64,000 nucleotides of DNA from Sphagnum magellanicum (lineage: Eukaryota > Streptophyta > Sphagnopsida > Sphagnales > Sphagnaceae), in the NCBI GenBank assembly GCA_021904315.1, contig CM038921.1:11500146-11564145 (forward strand), in the 5' to 3' direction. The notes below the pieces were generated by a model. The model saw only the letters and a list, made by a program, of their open reading frames with translations, did not search any database and was not told the origin of the DNA. The translations under genes and the position numbers were made by a program. Of the stretch, positions 23,407 to 37,857 are shown one piece after another (positions within the stretch are counted from its first letter, which is position 1; each line of letters begins with the position of its first letter).

Positions 23407-26400
23407 GAATTTTATTTTAAAAATTAGTCATATGAAATTTTTTTACATTTCATAGTGATATGAAACCTCATGATACAAAAAGGCAAGTGACAATTCAACA
23501 AAAATAAAATGGTATGGAAGCATGATTAAATCAATTACCTAACATTCATATTTTGAGAAGAAACCCAACAAATAGATGGGCGCACCAAAAATTTACACAT
23601 GTGCGTCCATTAGCTTGGGGCAATAATAATACAAAGGAACTTGATGTGTCATTCCCAATGCCATTTGGAGCCTCAAAAGGTCAAAAGCCTTCCCTTTTTA
23701 TCTTGGTTTTTTCTTTTCTATAAATATTTAATAATGTTATAAAGGATGCAAATATTTCCCATCTTAGGTCAAACTAATAGCAATAGCCCTAGCTACTTGA
23801 TTGACTTATTACAAGCTATCGATTGTTGAAATGAAGAGTTTTTGACATCTAGTTTGTGCTAACTTGAAGTCTTTTAAATTTTTCCTTGTTTATCATATCT
23901 TTCTACATTTTTCGAATCTAACATGTTTATAAACAAAGTTTGTAAGGTTTTGATAACTTGGTGTTTTTTGGTTCATTATAACCTTGAATATCTATCCTAC
24001 ATAAGAAAAGGGAGGATGGTACACATGGTGTTTTGTTGAAAGATATTTACACTTATGTTTATGAATTGTAAGGATCTTACACTTATTTATATTTCTCTAT
24101 TCATTGTTTCAAAATCTATGTATAGAAAAAGGGTCTAGCTTTAGACCCTCTTTTTATGGAAAGAATTGTTATACTTTTTTGTTATCTATTTAAGTTTTTT
24201 TTTTTTTTTTTTGGGGGTTTGTAAAGTGATGTTACATGAAACTCCCACAATCAAAAGGAAACCTCAACACCTATTAGATCGTCACATTTTCATAAAATAA
24301 AAGAAAGGCAAGAAACAAAGAAATTTTTTAAAAAATTGTTTTTTTTTTTTTTTCAAAAACAATACCTTACAAATTTTATAAGCACCATTGCCAAGCTAAC
24401 TGAAATCTTACATAGGTTATAAGGTCTTACAACATCTTATGGTTGAAAATTGTCCTAAATTTACATTACAAAAAATACAAAAAATCTTTATCCATGTTTA
24501 AGCTTAGGATACGCTTTGCATGGAGCTTTACAATGGGTAATTGCCATGGGTGGAAGATATTCTCAAAATGCAACGACATTGGATTCAACTATCATTTCAT
24601 CTTAAGCCCCTTATTTTTAGAATGGTGCCACCTTGTGATTTTACCCAACAACTTTGGCTTCAATGTGTCCCTTGTTTTGGCAATCCATTATTAAATTATT
24701 AGATCACCTTGAAAAAAGCTTTTTAAATAATTGTAATGTCATTAATTTCAACATTCTATTAAATAATTCAAGTGTGGTTTGCCATTTTAATACATTTTTG
24801 TGTTTAAACCATTGGAGAAGAATTTGATTCATAATTTGGTATGTTTAGCCCAAGTTTTATTTTATCTTTTGAAATTTTGTTTTGTTAGCTTTTGCATTAG
24901 GTTTAGGCTTCCCATCCTTTAGCAATTAGACTATTTTTATGCGTGTAAATTGAGTTGATCATTTGAATCATTGTCCACTTCTTGATATACAAATTAGTAT
25001 ATCATTGTAGCAATAGAAATCTTTCATTGTTTATAAAAACATGTTGATGAACCTTCCTATATGTGACATTAAAACATAAGATGTTTAAGATCTTGATCCA
25101 TTAAAAATTTGAGTGCATATTAGGTGTTTGTAATTAAAAATAAAAAAAAATCTTTTCATTTTTTAGTTTTCTTTGTTATCATGTTTTTAATAGTTTGTCA
25201 AAGTTTGATATTTTTATAATATATTTTATTGTTAGGTTAAATATTAAAAATTAGTGATGTATTAAATTATATGTAAATCAAACTTTTACATAAAGAATGT
25301 CATTTCATCATTCGTTTACAATGTATATAATCAATCTTATAAAGATTGATTAACATAAACATTGTACAAACCTTCTAAAATCAAGTTGGGTCTTATTATT
25401 AAACATGCCAAATTTATTAGTCATAAATGGATGACGATGTATTATGCAATACATTATTTTAGGGTCATGGAATTAACATTTCTTGTAACCATTCACTTGT
25501 CAATTTGGCTTATTGGTCCCATTTCAAGTGGTTCACTTTGTTCCGCCTGGCAGGTTGTTGAAATTATTATAACATCATTTATATGTGGTTTTCAACATGT
25601 ATTTTGAATCAATTATGTGATAATCAAATGTTGAATGGTGTTTTACATTTAGTAATTTCCATGAGATTGAAATTTCATGAAAAGTTTCACATTTATCTTC
25701 ATGTAAATAATCTCATTGATGATGATTTGAAATATGTGATGAAAAAATTGAAGGACTTTGGAATGGACATGAAAATAAAAGTAGGTATTTAATTGTAAAA
25801 TGTTTGTTTATTTGTTTTCACATATATAATACAATGGACTACACATGACCAACACAAAAAAGAGGGGTGCATCATCCAATAATTCATTTACTAGAAACAA
25901 AAAAATATGTAAAATTGAAATAATTTCATGCATTTTCATTCTTCCTTTAATCTAACACTATTGCATGGGGTTTGAAAATAAAGAAAATTTCATCCATTAT
26001 TCATTGATCAAATTATGTTAAATTTTTATAATTCACAACCAAATTTGTTCAATTATGAATTCAAATCACATAGTTCATGTTTTGAATAAAAATATTTTCA
26101 TTATGAAAAAATAATTTAAAAATAATTCTTATAACAAAATAGTGCATTTAAAAAAAATAGTTTAACATATTGATTGTTTTAAAGGATGAAAAATGTCTCA
26201 TGTATAGGAAAAAACTATTACAATATAAAAACATGCATAAGAATAAACAAAAAATATAACAAAAATGGGCCTCAACATAAATTTACTTCATACATAAAAG
26301 ATAATTTTCCTAACATCCCATAGTTATAACAATGGACACCTTTTAAAGGATGAAGTCCACTCATTAGTGTGAATGTGAAAAAAATATAATATAATCATTT

Positions 26401-29400
26401 GAAAAAATGATCAACTATGAATAGAAGAAAAAAATTAAAATTTGACTAATGTAACATTGTTTCCATTTTTGTGAAATTGTAGTGTAAATTAAAAACAAAT
26501 TGAAAGATGAAACATTTCATGAAGGTTTGTCATAAAATTTGATCTCGGTTTAAATTTCAATTCATAGCTACAAATAATTTTACCTATATACAAAATATGA
26601 GGAAAACATTTGAATGAAGCAAAACATGATTCAAATGATTTTCATTTCCTAGACAAAAATCAATGGTGAAGGCAAAACTATTCAAACTTAAATTTTGACC
26701 TACCATACAAAGGTTTAAAATTAAAATTTGGGAAAGGTATTTAAGAGGTAACGAAATGTTTCATGGTTTGAGTTTTAGAAAAAGAAAACAAAATTATTAC
26801 GTATAAAAAATAAAAATGCAAATGGGTAGCATTATTTTGATTTATAAAAATGATTGACTTTGAGAAAATAATAACATGTACATATGTGTGAAACACTTAT
26901 TTGATCAATGTTGATTGGAAAGTGAAAAAATAATGGAAGTATGTAATACTATTTGTATGTCATTCTGAACTTTACAATGATTTACAAAATGTATTATCTT
27001 GTTTTACATGATGGTGTTCATAGAGTTTAAATATTCATGTATGTCAATTTGATCATAGGTGATTGTTATTAACATGCAATGGTTATGTAACTATTCTTGG
27101 ACATCCCAAAACTTTGTCAATTTAATTTCATGTTCCCCTTATAAATATATAATCAAATATATAATAAAAAAATTTAAAACAATATTTATGCTACACCTTA
27201 TAAAGTGATGCATTGATTTCATCATCAACATCGTCACCTTTATTTATAATTGTAAATAGCTTTTTGAAATATCATTTGTAAAATTCTATTTCCATTCCAT
27301 CTCTTACAACAATCGGAATCCAACTTTTTTAATGTCGAGAATTGATAATTATAAACAAACCACCTATTTGCATTTATGTGACAATTATGTCATCATTGGA
27401 AAAACATTCTTTCAAACCTTTTGGAAAAGAAATTGTTCAACTCAATGCGAGCTATTTTGAGGTCACATGGGTACACAAAAAGACCAAAATTGAAAAGTTT
27501 CATTTTGTTTGCCAAATGGGTCAAGCTTAGAAAATCCAAAAAAAATATTTTTTTATTTTTTTAAAATAACAAATAAATGCTTCTCATATCAGAGCTTGAA
27601 CAATAAATGAAATGAATGGATTATCATCACAATTGCCTTTAATAAAATAGTAAATACTGATTTCCTCAATTTTTGTCCCATTTTGAAAAGTTTACAAAGT
27701 AACAATTTTGTGTTTTGAATTACTACAATATTTTCATTTTGAAATAAAAGATTAATAAAATGGATTATATGAAACATTTTGTAAAAAACCACATTTTTCA
27801 AATAACAAACGGTTGAAAATGAATGAAAAATGATGGGTTCAAATAATGGTTAAGACATAGTATAAACACTTCACCATACATCTAAAAAGATGGATTTCAT
27901 TTTCACCCTTGGTAATTGTCAACAAAATCAAATTTGTTTTACCAAGCAATCTTGGCCTACAAATGATGCAAAACACCATTGCATCATAGAATTGAATGCA
28001 TACTCTATTTTTATTTTTTAGGGTCCATATTCAAATACTACATAATTTTTCTTTTTACAATTTTTTTGGAGAAAATGAAAATTGAGTTGAATATGCATAC
28101 AACTTTTTAAATTATTATTCCAAAGGAGGATTTTTTATATAATGTCTTTTGATAATCAATTCATTTTAAGTTAAAAATTTTGTAGGCATGCCAGTGATCA
28201 AATATTCAAAAGATGTTAAAGAAAAAATTCAAGTCTTTTGAAGTTATTTTGAAAGAAATATGAAAGTTTAATAAACGTTTTGCTTAAGTTTAAATGTCAA
28301 TTCCATGTAAAGGTTAATTTGTCCTTGTGGTTTGATAGTAAAAGGGTTCAAATTTAAATCAAAGATAAACTAATTATAAAATTTTATGATTTAAAAATTT
28401 CAAGCTAGTTCAAGATTGTTATGAAGCAAATTTAAGTTGTTTAGGGTGCAAATCTTAGTTTGAGGTCAGGAAAAATAATGTTGATATCTCCCAATGATTC
28501 AAACCGTATAATATAAAATATTTGGTGTAAAATTATGAATGTTATCCCACCACACATGTTACTAACTTATGTGTTAAAATATTAAAAAATAATAATGTGC
28601 ATGTAGGTGTTATCAACTTTGTTTGTGTATTGACATGGATTTACATGACAAAGATTAGAACAAGGTCATAAAATATTGAAAAAAATACCCCAAAAAAATA
28701 AGTACCTTTGGTTCACCAAGATTACTTGGCCTACCAACTAAACTTCACCAAGTGAAACATGTAACCTTTTTTTATCATTTCCAAATTGAAAACCTTGCAA
28801 TATTGGCAAATTCAAACCCAAGACAATCCAACACTTTCATATTTAAATTTTTATAGTTTGTATATATAAAATAACCTTTGAAACCTTTGTCTCCCCCAAG
28901 TTAGAATTATGAATGGTAATTTTTTAATCAAAGATTTACTACCTATTTGTTGAGATCGAATATACTTGTATATTAAATGTAAAACAAACATATTGCATCT
29001 TTCATTAATGTAAAAAAACATTCAAGCATAATCTATATGGGTGAAACAACACAATGATCGTTGTATTACAACTTCACAATATTATCATGACATGAAACAT
29101 TTATTATTTTGAGAGTTGAATATATTGCAACAACATTCAGTGAAAATACAAGAAAAATTATTCGTTTAATAATCATACATAAATTTTCAACATTCATAAT
29201 TGCCTTCAAAATCTTTTGAACCTAATACCAATGTTTGTCCAAGCATGATAATTGGTGATTCTAACATTGACATGCTTGACCAAAACTTAACACAACCAAA
29301 TGAACTTAAATTTTTTATAGACCATTATTCAATGAAATTTTGATTTTAAAAATTACAACAATTTATGGTACCACATGTTGATCGCATATGGATAAATACA

Positions 29401-30220
29401 CACATTCAACAATGCATGTCTAAAGTTGTTGAAACATATTGGACTAATCACAAGCCAATGTATTTGACATTCAAACTTTCAAATTGTGTTTCACAATATC
29501 ATTAGACATTGAATGTTGACATGTACATAAATTATTGACTAATCGCCTTTACTTTGCACAAGATTCATACACATTAGAGCAATAACATTACATAACTAGT
29601 TGTTTGTTGATTTCCATATGTTTTAAACTAACCAAGTTTGTGTTTGTTTTTGTTTGTGTCAATTGATTTGTTGATTTTTTTGGTTTTAATAACTATGTCC
29701 TCTTGTCATTCCCTCTTGTTTCATTTGTTTTTACCAAAGTTTCCACTGATTTTGAATCAAATTAAGGCCATTTTCTTCAATAACTAGCATTTTTGATAAC
29801 ATTGTGACATGAAAATAAAGAGGATATTGAAAGCCCCCCATATTTAAGGTATAGATTATGACTCTAATTTACACCATGCTTTAATTTACAAATGTATCCT
29901 TCCCTAATTATGCATAATTTTTACACATGCAAATGGGTTATGATTAGGTTATAAAAGTGTTTTGCAGGTGGGAAAACATATATATATGATTCTTTGGTGT
30001 ATACCAATTTATGGAAAATATGTTAGAATATATTATATACATTGTATTATATTCAACAAGCAAATCCAAGTAAAAAAATGCCTTCACAACTCTCTTTTTT
30101 TATTATTTTCTAAAATGTACACTAGCTATAACTTCTCTTCTATGGTTCTCACAAGCCTTACATTTAAGCTTAAATTAGCCTACCATAGTACATGAACAGC
30201 TTCAACACATGTTTGTCAAA
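23407..30220. other. AT-rich intergenic desert
   Basis: About 6.8 kb with no supportable gene. Poly-T runs lie at about 24197-24212 and 24342-24353. Short open frames such as 25362-25607 and 25583-25792 carry no motif I recognise. Base composition is uniformly A/T-rich, with scattered repeat-like phrases but no terminal structures I could mark. Confidence 0.5.
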
Positions 30221-30224
30221 TAAT

Positions 30225-30425
30225 AAATTAATTTTGAAAATTCCATGCAGTTAAAAACCAAAGATTATTCCCAAAATGTTGGCAAAAACAGTTTCTATAT
30301 TTCCTCCACAATATTTTGTTCCTTGAGAAAAATTATTTCTCAAAAATTTCAACATTTTTTTACAGATAATATAATTTAATTAATTAATTAATTAAATAGT
30401 GTGGAAGCTGCTGCCAAGGTATTAC
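30225..30425. repeat. Dispersed repeat, copy upstream of enolase
   Basis: Shares a path of similarity with 40100-40262: 'attaattttgaaa' and 'tcc' near the start, an (AATT)n run (30375-30393; 40108-40121), and the phrase 'gataatataatt' leading to gtgtggaagctgctgccaag here and to gtgtagaagctgccaagg at 40240. The two copies bracket the enolase and PRAT genes in the same orientation. Confidence 0.55.
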
Positions 30426-31300
30426 ACAGATGGAAATGCAGACAACAACAACAAGGGGCCCCCAATTTGAGCCTAAACTGCCGCATCCAACATAGCAACG
30501 GCAAACAGTAAACCGGTCGGTAGGGGGGGGAGGGGGAAAGGGTGTAGGAGGGGGGTAGGGTGGTGGACGGGAAAACCACGGGTGGCGACAACTGGTGACT
30601 TCACCGCCGCCCTTTTTTGGAAAAATAAATGATATGTGGCAGCGACGTGTCAAGCACACCGCCCAATAATGTCCGCTTACCAGACCTGTTCAACCTAACT
30701 GTTCGTTCTCCTATCACCATGTGCATTGTTGTAGGAGTTTTTTTACCTTGGTGACTAGACCAAGGGACAACTTGGTGGTTGGTATGGGGTTATTTCTTGG
30801 GGGGGGGGTTAAGTGACTGGACCTTATTGTGTGACTAGACTAGGTGAACATTTGAAATTAAAAAATAATTTAATCTAGCACCCCAAGCGTTTCCATACTC
30901 TGGAGTCTAAAATCAGTGGCAGAATCAAGTAGGGTTAACTTAACAAACAATTTAATATATTTTTTCCAAACCTCCTCGATGAATTTTGTTGAGTTTAGGG
31001 GAATAAATCGCCAATTTTTCGAAAACTCTGTTCCCCAGCGGCACTAGAGATTTTTTTTGGAAATATATAATTTTTCCCACAATAAAATTGGGAATTTTTT
31101 GAAATTTTTTGGGTTTTTCTACTGGAAATTCGACTATTTTTCTCTGGAAAAAAGCACCAAATTTTCCATATGAAAAAAGGAATTTTTTTAAAAAATAAGT
31201 ATTTTATTAAAAAAAACCCTGGTCCCCACCTGTCTGAAAATGAATCATTTTGCTGAAATAAAAGAAACTATTTACCTAGCTTACCACTGGTAAAATTCTT
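30426..31300. other. Non-coding interval upstream of enolase
   Basis: G-rich runs at about 30523-30560 and 30800-30809, then a stretch (30990-31210) rich in 'aatttttt' and 'ggaaattc' phrases, including 'aaatcgccaatttttcg', similar to sequence near 39838, 55217 and 60204. No gene seen. Confidence 0.45.
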
Positions 31301-31735
31301 TCTTCACGGTTGCTATCCAGATCCCCAAAGACCCAAGTCACAGTAAGTCTTACTTACTAAGCACCTGAATTGGGACCTGGCTTGCACCGAATCATTCGGG
31401 CATAAACCCTGACCCAAAGGTAAGTAGTCTCGGGTCTTGGGTAGCCGAATCTACGCTTCCCACCACACAAGCTATGACCAACGGTCTGGATCTTCCATTG
31501 AGAGTTAACCGGGTGTTTAAAACCAGGGTTGATTTTCCAACCCGCGTAGGTCCCGTCGTCTCTCTCCCTATCTCTGTCTTTTCGTTCCTCTCACTTTCCT
31601 GCTTTCTGCTGCGCTGTGTGTGTGTGGCCTTTCGAAGATCGTGGTTGTTGCAGAGAGATAAGTAGAGCACGATTTTTTCAGGTTATCAATTTCTTAGAGG
31701 ATTCAGAAAATTCCAGAGTGAAGTGCTGAAGAGCT
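31301..31735 (+). promoter_or_regulatory. Putative enolase promoter and 5' leader
   Basis: Composition shifts from the A/T-rich desert to mixed sequence, with a pyrimidine-rich block at 31555-31625 (tctctccctatctctgtc) typical of a plant 5' leader. The first ATG in good context that opens the enolase frame is at 31736. A leader intron is possible, but I did not see a convincing donor/acceptor pair. The start of transcription cannot be placed. Confidence 0.45.
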
Positions 31736-34700
31736 ATGGCAGTCATTAAATCGATCGTAGCGCGTCAGATCTATGATAGCAGAGGAAATCCTACAGTGGA
31801 GGTGAAGCAGCTTTCATTCTCTGTTGCTTTCTTGCGCATTCGTCTTTGTGACCTAAGATCCGTCAAAGCTTTATATATTTATTTTTTTCTGAGCTGGTTA
31901 AGTATGATTTCTTGTACGCTTGAATTGGAACTGAGGTCAGAAGTATGCTTATTATTGTGAACAGGCCGATGTTCATTTGAGCGATAACTCATTCTACCGA
32001 GCAGCTGTACCTAGTGGCGCTTCGACTGGTGCGTTTCCTTTCTCCCTTTTTTCGTGACCTGACATGTGCTCTTGGATACCTCATTTTGAGATTATCACAT
32101 TTCTGGTGGGATTTGGGCTGTGCGATGCATTGTAAGCGATGCCGCATTTTGTGGTTTTTTTTCCCCCTTTCTAAACCCCAAAGTATCTCTCTCTTCCTAT
32201 TTTCTTCCCCAGGTATTTATGAAGCTGTGGAGCTTAGGGACGGGGGCAAGGACTACCTGGGAAAGGGTGTCACCAAGGTCAGAGTCTTTGCAATATTCCC
32301 TTTCGTATGTGGGTGGAATATTGTTTGCTCATTCGTTTCTTTGAGGTTTTTCCCTTTGAGTCTCAGGTTGAGGTATGGGCAGGTTCTGATCTTCAAGGCT
32401 GCACCTGAAGCAATCTTAGTTGCTAATGTTCTGTTGATCCTTCCCATGTCCTGTGAGAAATGGGCATGTCACAGGACTGTTTCATACATGTTACAATACT
32501 GATCACAAGCTGCCTTTTCCTTTGTGCTTGGCAGGCTGTGAACAATGTCAACACCATCATTGGACCTGCCCTTGTTGGCAAGGTAATTTCTATTCCCTTT
32601 TTGGACAAACGCAGTCCAGGATAATTTGGGTGTGTTGAGCTTTGAAGAGCACAAATAAGTCAGTTGATTGAGCAAGAGAGGCTTTCAATGTTCTAGGTTT
32701 CGTTTCTTCAAGCTGATTTGAATGTCTGTTGGAGATGCAGGACCCTACAGATCAGTCTGGCATTGATTTATTTATGGTTCGTGAACTGGATGGCACCCAG
32801 AATGAATGGGGCTGGCCCAAGGCCAAGGTACGGGTGTCTGTAGAGCTTGCAAAACCATCGACTATTGCTTGTATGGAAATTTATATTGTCATTTGCTGTT
32901 TGCTATTGTTTGCATCCTTGAGATACCTTGGCTACAAGAAATGGTGCATTCAAATTGTGGCCTGGAAATGTTTATGTGCACATTATTGCACAGTACAATG
33001 GTCTTGTGTCTAGTTTCTTGAATTTGCCCTTTTATTGGATACCCTTTGCTCCTACCTTATTGATGTTTGTGCTCTTTCAGCTGGGTGCAAATGCAATCTT
33101 ATCTGTTTCACTGGCTGTTTGCAAAGCTGGTGCTGGTGTTAAGAAAATTCCCCTTTATCAGGTTGGTTCTCACTCCCTGCTCACCTGTCCTCTTGGTGCC
33201 ACTAATTCACTGCTGCATGGGATGTGCTGGTTTTGACACCCAGTTGTTGTAGCTAGGGAGTAGACTATTCTGCCCATGGAATTCATTTTGTGCCTCAGTT
33301 GGTGTATTTGTTCAATGTGGACAGCACATTGCGAACTTGGCAGGAAACAAGAAGTTGGTCTTGCCAGTCCCTGCTTTCAATGTTATCAATGGTGGCTCCC
33401 ATGCAGGGAACAAGCTTGCCATGCAGGTGGGTTTTCTTCTGGTCTGGTTTGTGACTCATTTATCTGTGACAATGACAATGCTTTAGTTTGCATGTGGTGT
33501 TACTTTCTGGAGAAAACTGGCCAAAATCCATGTGTTCACATGAGAGTTTTTTGTGTACTGCAGGAGTTCATGATTCTTCCAGTGGGTGCAGAAACATTTG
33601 CTGAGGCCATGAAGATAGGTACAGAGGTCTACCACACTTTGAAGGTGGGTTCTTGGTGCTGTGCAATATGTTCTCATTGGAGATACTTTTGTTGACATTA
33701 TGTTTTGGAGTGGACTATTTCCCTTAGGCAATCAAATATTGCTGAAGAAGTGTTTTACTCCATTAGATGTGACTTGGTTGCTCCTAGGGAACACACCTGA
33801 CATCATTAGCACAGTGGCATATTGAGTTTCATGGGTTTAATTCTTGGAAAGGTTTTCTAGTTGTGGCTTAAAGAAAGAACATTTACCTGGATGCAGGGTG
33901 TGATCAAGAAGAAGTATGGCCAAGATGCCACAAATGTGGGTGATGAAGGTGGCTTTGCTCCCAACATTCAGGTATCAATCTTGTTGTGTCCCTTTGCGCC
34001 TCTATCCTGTCTGCACCTTCATGCGCAGTCCACTTCAGGGAGATGTTTCCTGGCATACAAAAAATAAACTTAGAAATGCCCCCTTAAAATTTAACAATTA
34101 ATTCTTCATGCTAGTCTGTTTGAGGATTTATTTTCTTTTCTACATTGTTTCCATCTCTATAAACAAAGGTTGTATCATCATCTTGCCATTGGAGATGGTA
34201 ACTTGAAAACCCTCTATACAGGAAAACAAGGAGGGTTTGGAGTTGTTGAAGATTGCAATTGAGAAGGCTGGATACACTGGCAAGGTCTCCTCTTGCCCCC
34301 TTCACTTGGAATGTGAACATGTCTCAATTTTCTTAACTGTGCCTATTTCCTAAGGTGTCTAGGTCCATTAGCATCAAAAAAAGATGCTATGTCTGCAGAC
34401 AACTCTGCAACTGTATCTGCAGCAGATGATCTGCTGCTTCCTTGGTCAGAGGTGGACATTTTGTAGCTTCAATTGGGCAGTGAGATGCTTGTTTCTTCTC
34501 CAGAAGACTTGGATGGTGCTGGGTTACCCACACTTTCAATGACTGATTTACCTGTTAGGCCCTGCTTAGTTAGGTGACTGACTAACAGACTGTCCAATAT
34601 CCTCTTAATGATTTGTATGTCCTGTCTGCAGGTGGTCATTGGGATGGATGTAGCAGCTTCTGAATTTTATGATACTACAACAAAGCTTTATGACCTCAAC

Positions 34701-36336
34701 TTCAAGGAGGAAGTGAGTACACTTCCAGTGCTTAGATGAATATATTGCACTATAACAGTAAATTGGTAAGGGCATTTGGTCAATGGTGTGTCCTCTAGCA
34801 TTGGCCAGTTGTTGTTTCAGAGAGAACATTGTAAGCCATTTATGAGTGTCAAAGACATTCACTGATGAATTTGCCATTGAGTTATTGACCATGCAGAACA
34901 ACAATGGGAGTGAAAAGATTACTGGCGAGCAGCTAGTGAAATTGTACGAGTCTTTTGTAGAAGAATATCCAATTGCCACAATCGAGGACCCCTTTGACCA
35001 GGATGACTGGGAGCACTACAGCAAGTTCACAGCAACTTTGGGTGAGAAAGTTCAAGTTGTGGGTGATGACTTGCTGGTCACCAATCCCAAGGTTTGTCTG
35101 CTGATCATTTGTTTCCCCTCCAAGAAATTTTCCCTTGTCCTTTTCTCATTTTTGTTTGGGACCTCATAATCCTTGCAATTTTTCAAAGTAAAGCATGTTC
35201 CTGGTAAATTGTTGTAAGTTCTCAGTGAAATCTCTGAGAATGTCATATCTGGGTTCGGGATCTCTTTTGCAGCGTGTTGCTTATGCCATCAAGGTGAAGG
35301 CATGCAATGCTCTTCTGTTGAAGGTAAATCTGCTTCTTTGTATGGCTTGAATCTTCATCTTTTGTTGTATGGGTCTAAAATAATAAAACTTCATCTTGCA
35401 TTTCAGTCCTTAAGAATAGCTCCACCAAAAGTCTTTACCAATATTAATATCACCTGTGGTGGACGATCTGTTGCCAGTCTTAGTGTGGAGTATGTGTAAA
35501 GTACAACTTTCCGAGGTATAGATGAACTTATATTGATGCTTGCATTTTCAACTGTGGGTTCAACCAGGTAAATCAAATTGGGACTGTGACAGAGAGTATT
35601 GAAGCTGTAAAGATGGCCAAGCAGGCTGACTGGGGTGTCATGACTAGCCACCGCAGGTCAGCAACTATGTTTGACTTACAATTGTTACATTAGAATAAAC
35701 ACTCTTAGGAGTTGGTAAACTAAGTATATATTTGTTGGCATCTTTCAGCCATATGGAAGAATTTGGGATTTATGGGATTTTAGTAGACTAGTTCTAACTA
35801 TTGGCAATGGTGATCACAGTGGAGAAACTGAGGACACATTCATTGCTGACCTTGCTGTTGGACTTGCTACGGTGATGCCCATTCCCAGAATAAAAACTCC
35901 TGTGGCTTTTGCAAGCATGCATATTGTCCATGACTCAATTTGATTATTGGCTTCATCAAGCAACCTAGATGTGTGATTTTACAGCTGCAGTTGATTTGAC
36001 TGGAAGGTCTGTCTTTCCTACTGTTTGCAGGGCCAGATTAAGACTGGTGCCCCCTGTCGGTCTGAGCGACTGGCAAAATATAATCAGGTTGGTGTGATTT
36101 TCTACTTTTGAATTGTGTACATCAAGATGGTACAATTATCCCTGTATTGTAAGTTAAATCAAACCTAGTAGCATCATTGCTGGAAGAGTATGATCAGAGC
36201 ATTGTCAATTATCTAGTTATGAATTATTTCTCAATGGAATGTATGTGGGCTGCAGTTGTTGCGAATTGAAGAGGAGCTTGGTGACAAAGCTGTGTATGCA
36301 GGTGCCAGCTTCCGCAAACCTGTTGAGCCATACTGA
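31736..36336 (+). CDS. ENO: Enolase (2-phosphoglycerate dehydratase)
   Basis: Converts 2-phosphoglycerate to phosphoenolpyruvate in cytosolic glycolysis; Mg-dependent homodimer. Seventeen exons, all GT-AG, in consistent phase: 31736-31801, 31965-32028, 32213-32277, 32535-32582, 32741-32827, 33081-33161, 33325-33426, 33564-33644, 33897-33971, 34222-34284, 34632-34712, 34897-35091, 35273-35323, 35568-35656, 35820-35871, 36031-36087, 36256-36336. They encode 445 residues, the usual plant length. Visible motifs are [10 protein letters not shown] (substrate loop), [33 protein letters not shown] and [10 protein letters not shown] (metal-binding acidic residues), and the family signature [14 protein letters not shown] with the catalytic Lys, followed by SHRSGETED. 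The C-terminus is RKPVEPY. There is no transit peptide, so it is cytosolic. The second in-frame Met is residue 93. A possible poly(A) signal AATAAA is at 36518-36523. Intact and probably expressed. Confidence 0.97.
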
Positions 36337-37857
36337 CTTGATTGAGACTTGGAAAGTTGAAGACTTGTTTTTGGGAGTTAATGTGGCATTTTGAGTTGTT
36401 TCCAGCACAGACAAAAGAGTAGGTTGATCCAAGATGGGGAGAGCAAGTAATTATGGTTTAAATCACATATAAGGAATACCCTTGCAGCCAGTAAGCTGGG
36501 ATAGCAGGGCTTTACAAAATAAATTTCTTCCATGACTGTCTTCTATCTCTCTGGGGATGTTCACTACTGCACTTTGCCATAATCAAAACAATCTTTATTA
36601 GTGTTTGTAATACTGCATCCTCTTTGTCTCATTTTATTTTCCCATCCTAAATCTTTTTGTTCTCAGAGGTTTGGTTAAACAGGGCAACCAGCTTGTGACA
36701 CAGGACATGCTATTGCATCTGAGTAAGTTGGGTGCCAAACCAGAGTGTTTAGAACTCTGGAGTATCAAAAGAGTCCATTTGAGCTATCTGGCAACATGCT
36801 ATTTGGACTATGGCAATAGCCAGGCTAACAAAGTATCATATTTCGACACCTGTACACCTTGACCCAAAGTGCCATGAGGTTTAGAATAGTGTTTTACCTT
36901 ATGTGTAGTTGAAACACTCTACACCAATTCCACATTACTTGTACTGTTAATATACTGAGTTGTTGCACCAATCATTATTGACACGGTCATGCTTGTTTGT
37001 ACATACATTCATTATAATGTTATGTTGAAGCAACTGTTCCACACATTCTAATTATACATAATTTTGTTGTGACAACTTGAAACCAACATACTGAGGCTGT
37101 GAAGACCCAGGAACACCTACCTTTTGCTAAACTCATCACAGCTTCCACTTGCAACTTGACAATATTCCAAGATTTGGGACATACCACATTCATCAACTTA
37201 TTATAATGTCAAACAAAACATGTTCTTCATCAACAGTGACAAATGTTTCACACCCTATGTAATTTTCAATACCAGCAATTGTTATTTAAAAAATGCATTG
37301 AACTATATAGTGGGTGAAAAAGCAAGATGTTTTCCTCTCAGCTATGCCTCTAGGCTTCCTGCTACAAAGAATTGTATATCAACACTATTAGAACAACACC
37401 TCAAAAGTAAATTTTGCAATTGAATGGCTTTTTGTACTTACATAGTTCTGGTGGACATGTTTTCATCTAAATTGTAACCGACAGATCAGTTTCCATAATA
37501 AAACAGGGAGGCAATTCTGACATGAAAGATCCTAATTCTGAAGAACAAAACTTGAAATGAAGTGCAAATTTTGGTGTGCAATAACTTCTACTGTGACAAT
37601 TTCCTTGTTCCAAATCCTCAGTTGGACCACCATTATGACACACCTTGAAAATCAAGGGAAAAACAATACTATCTTTCCTCTGAATGAGAGTCTCCAACAA
37701 AATGGTCATTGCATTCTAAGGTAAAAGGGGAAGGGAGCAATGTATTGGGGAGACATTCCTTGCCAAAGCCGTGCCAAAAGAGAGGTATTGCAAAACATTG
37801 AACCTTGCATACCACAGGCCTAAAAAGCTAAACCAGAAGTCTGACTATGGTTTGAGC
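36337..37857. other. Intergenic region between convergent enolase and PRAT genes
   Basis: Contains the 3' UTRs of both genes. Composition is mixed near both stops and A/T-richer in the middle. The short open frames (for example 36671-36862, 37220-37423) carry no recognisable motif. Confidence 0.5.
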
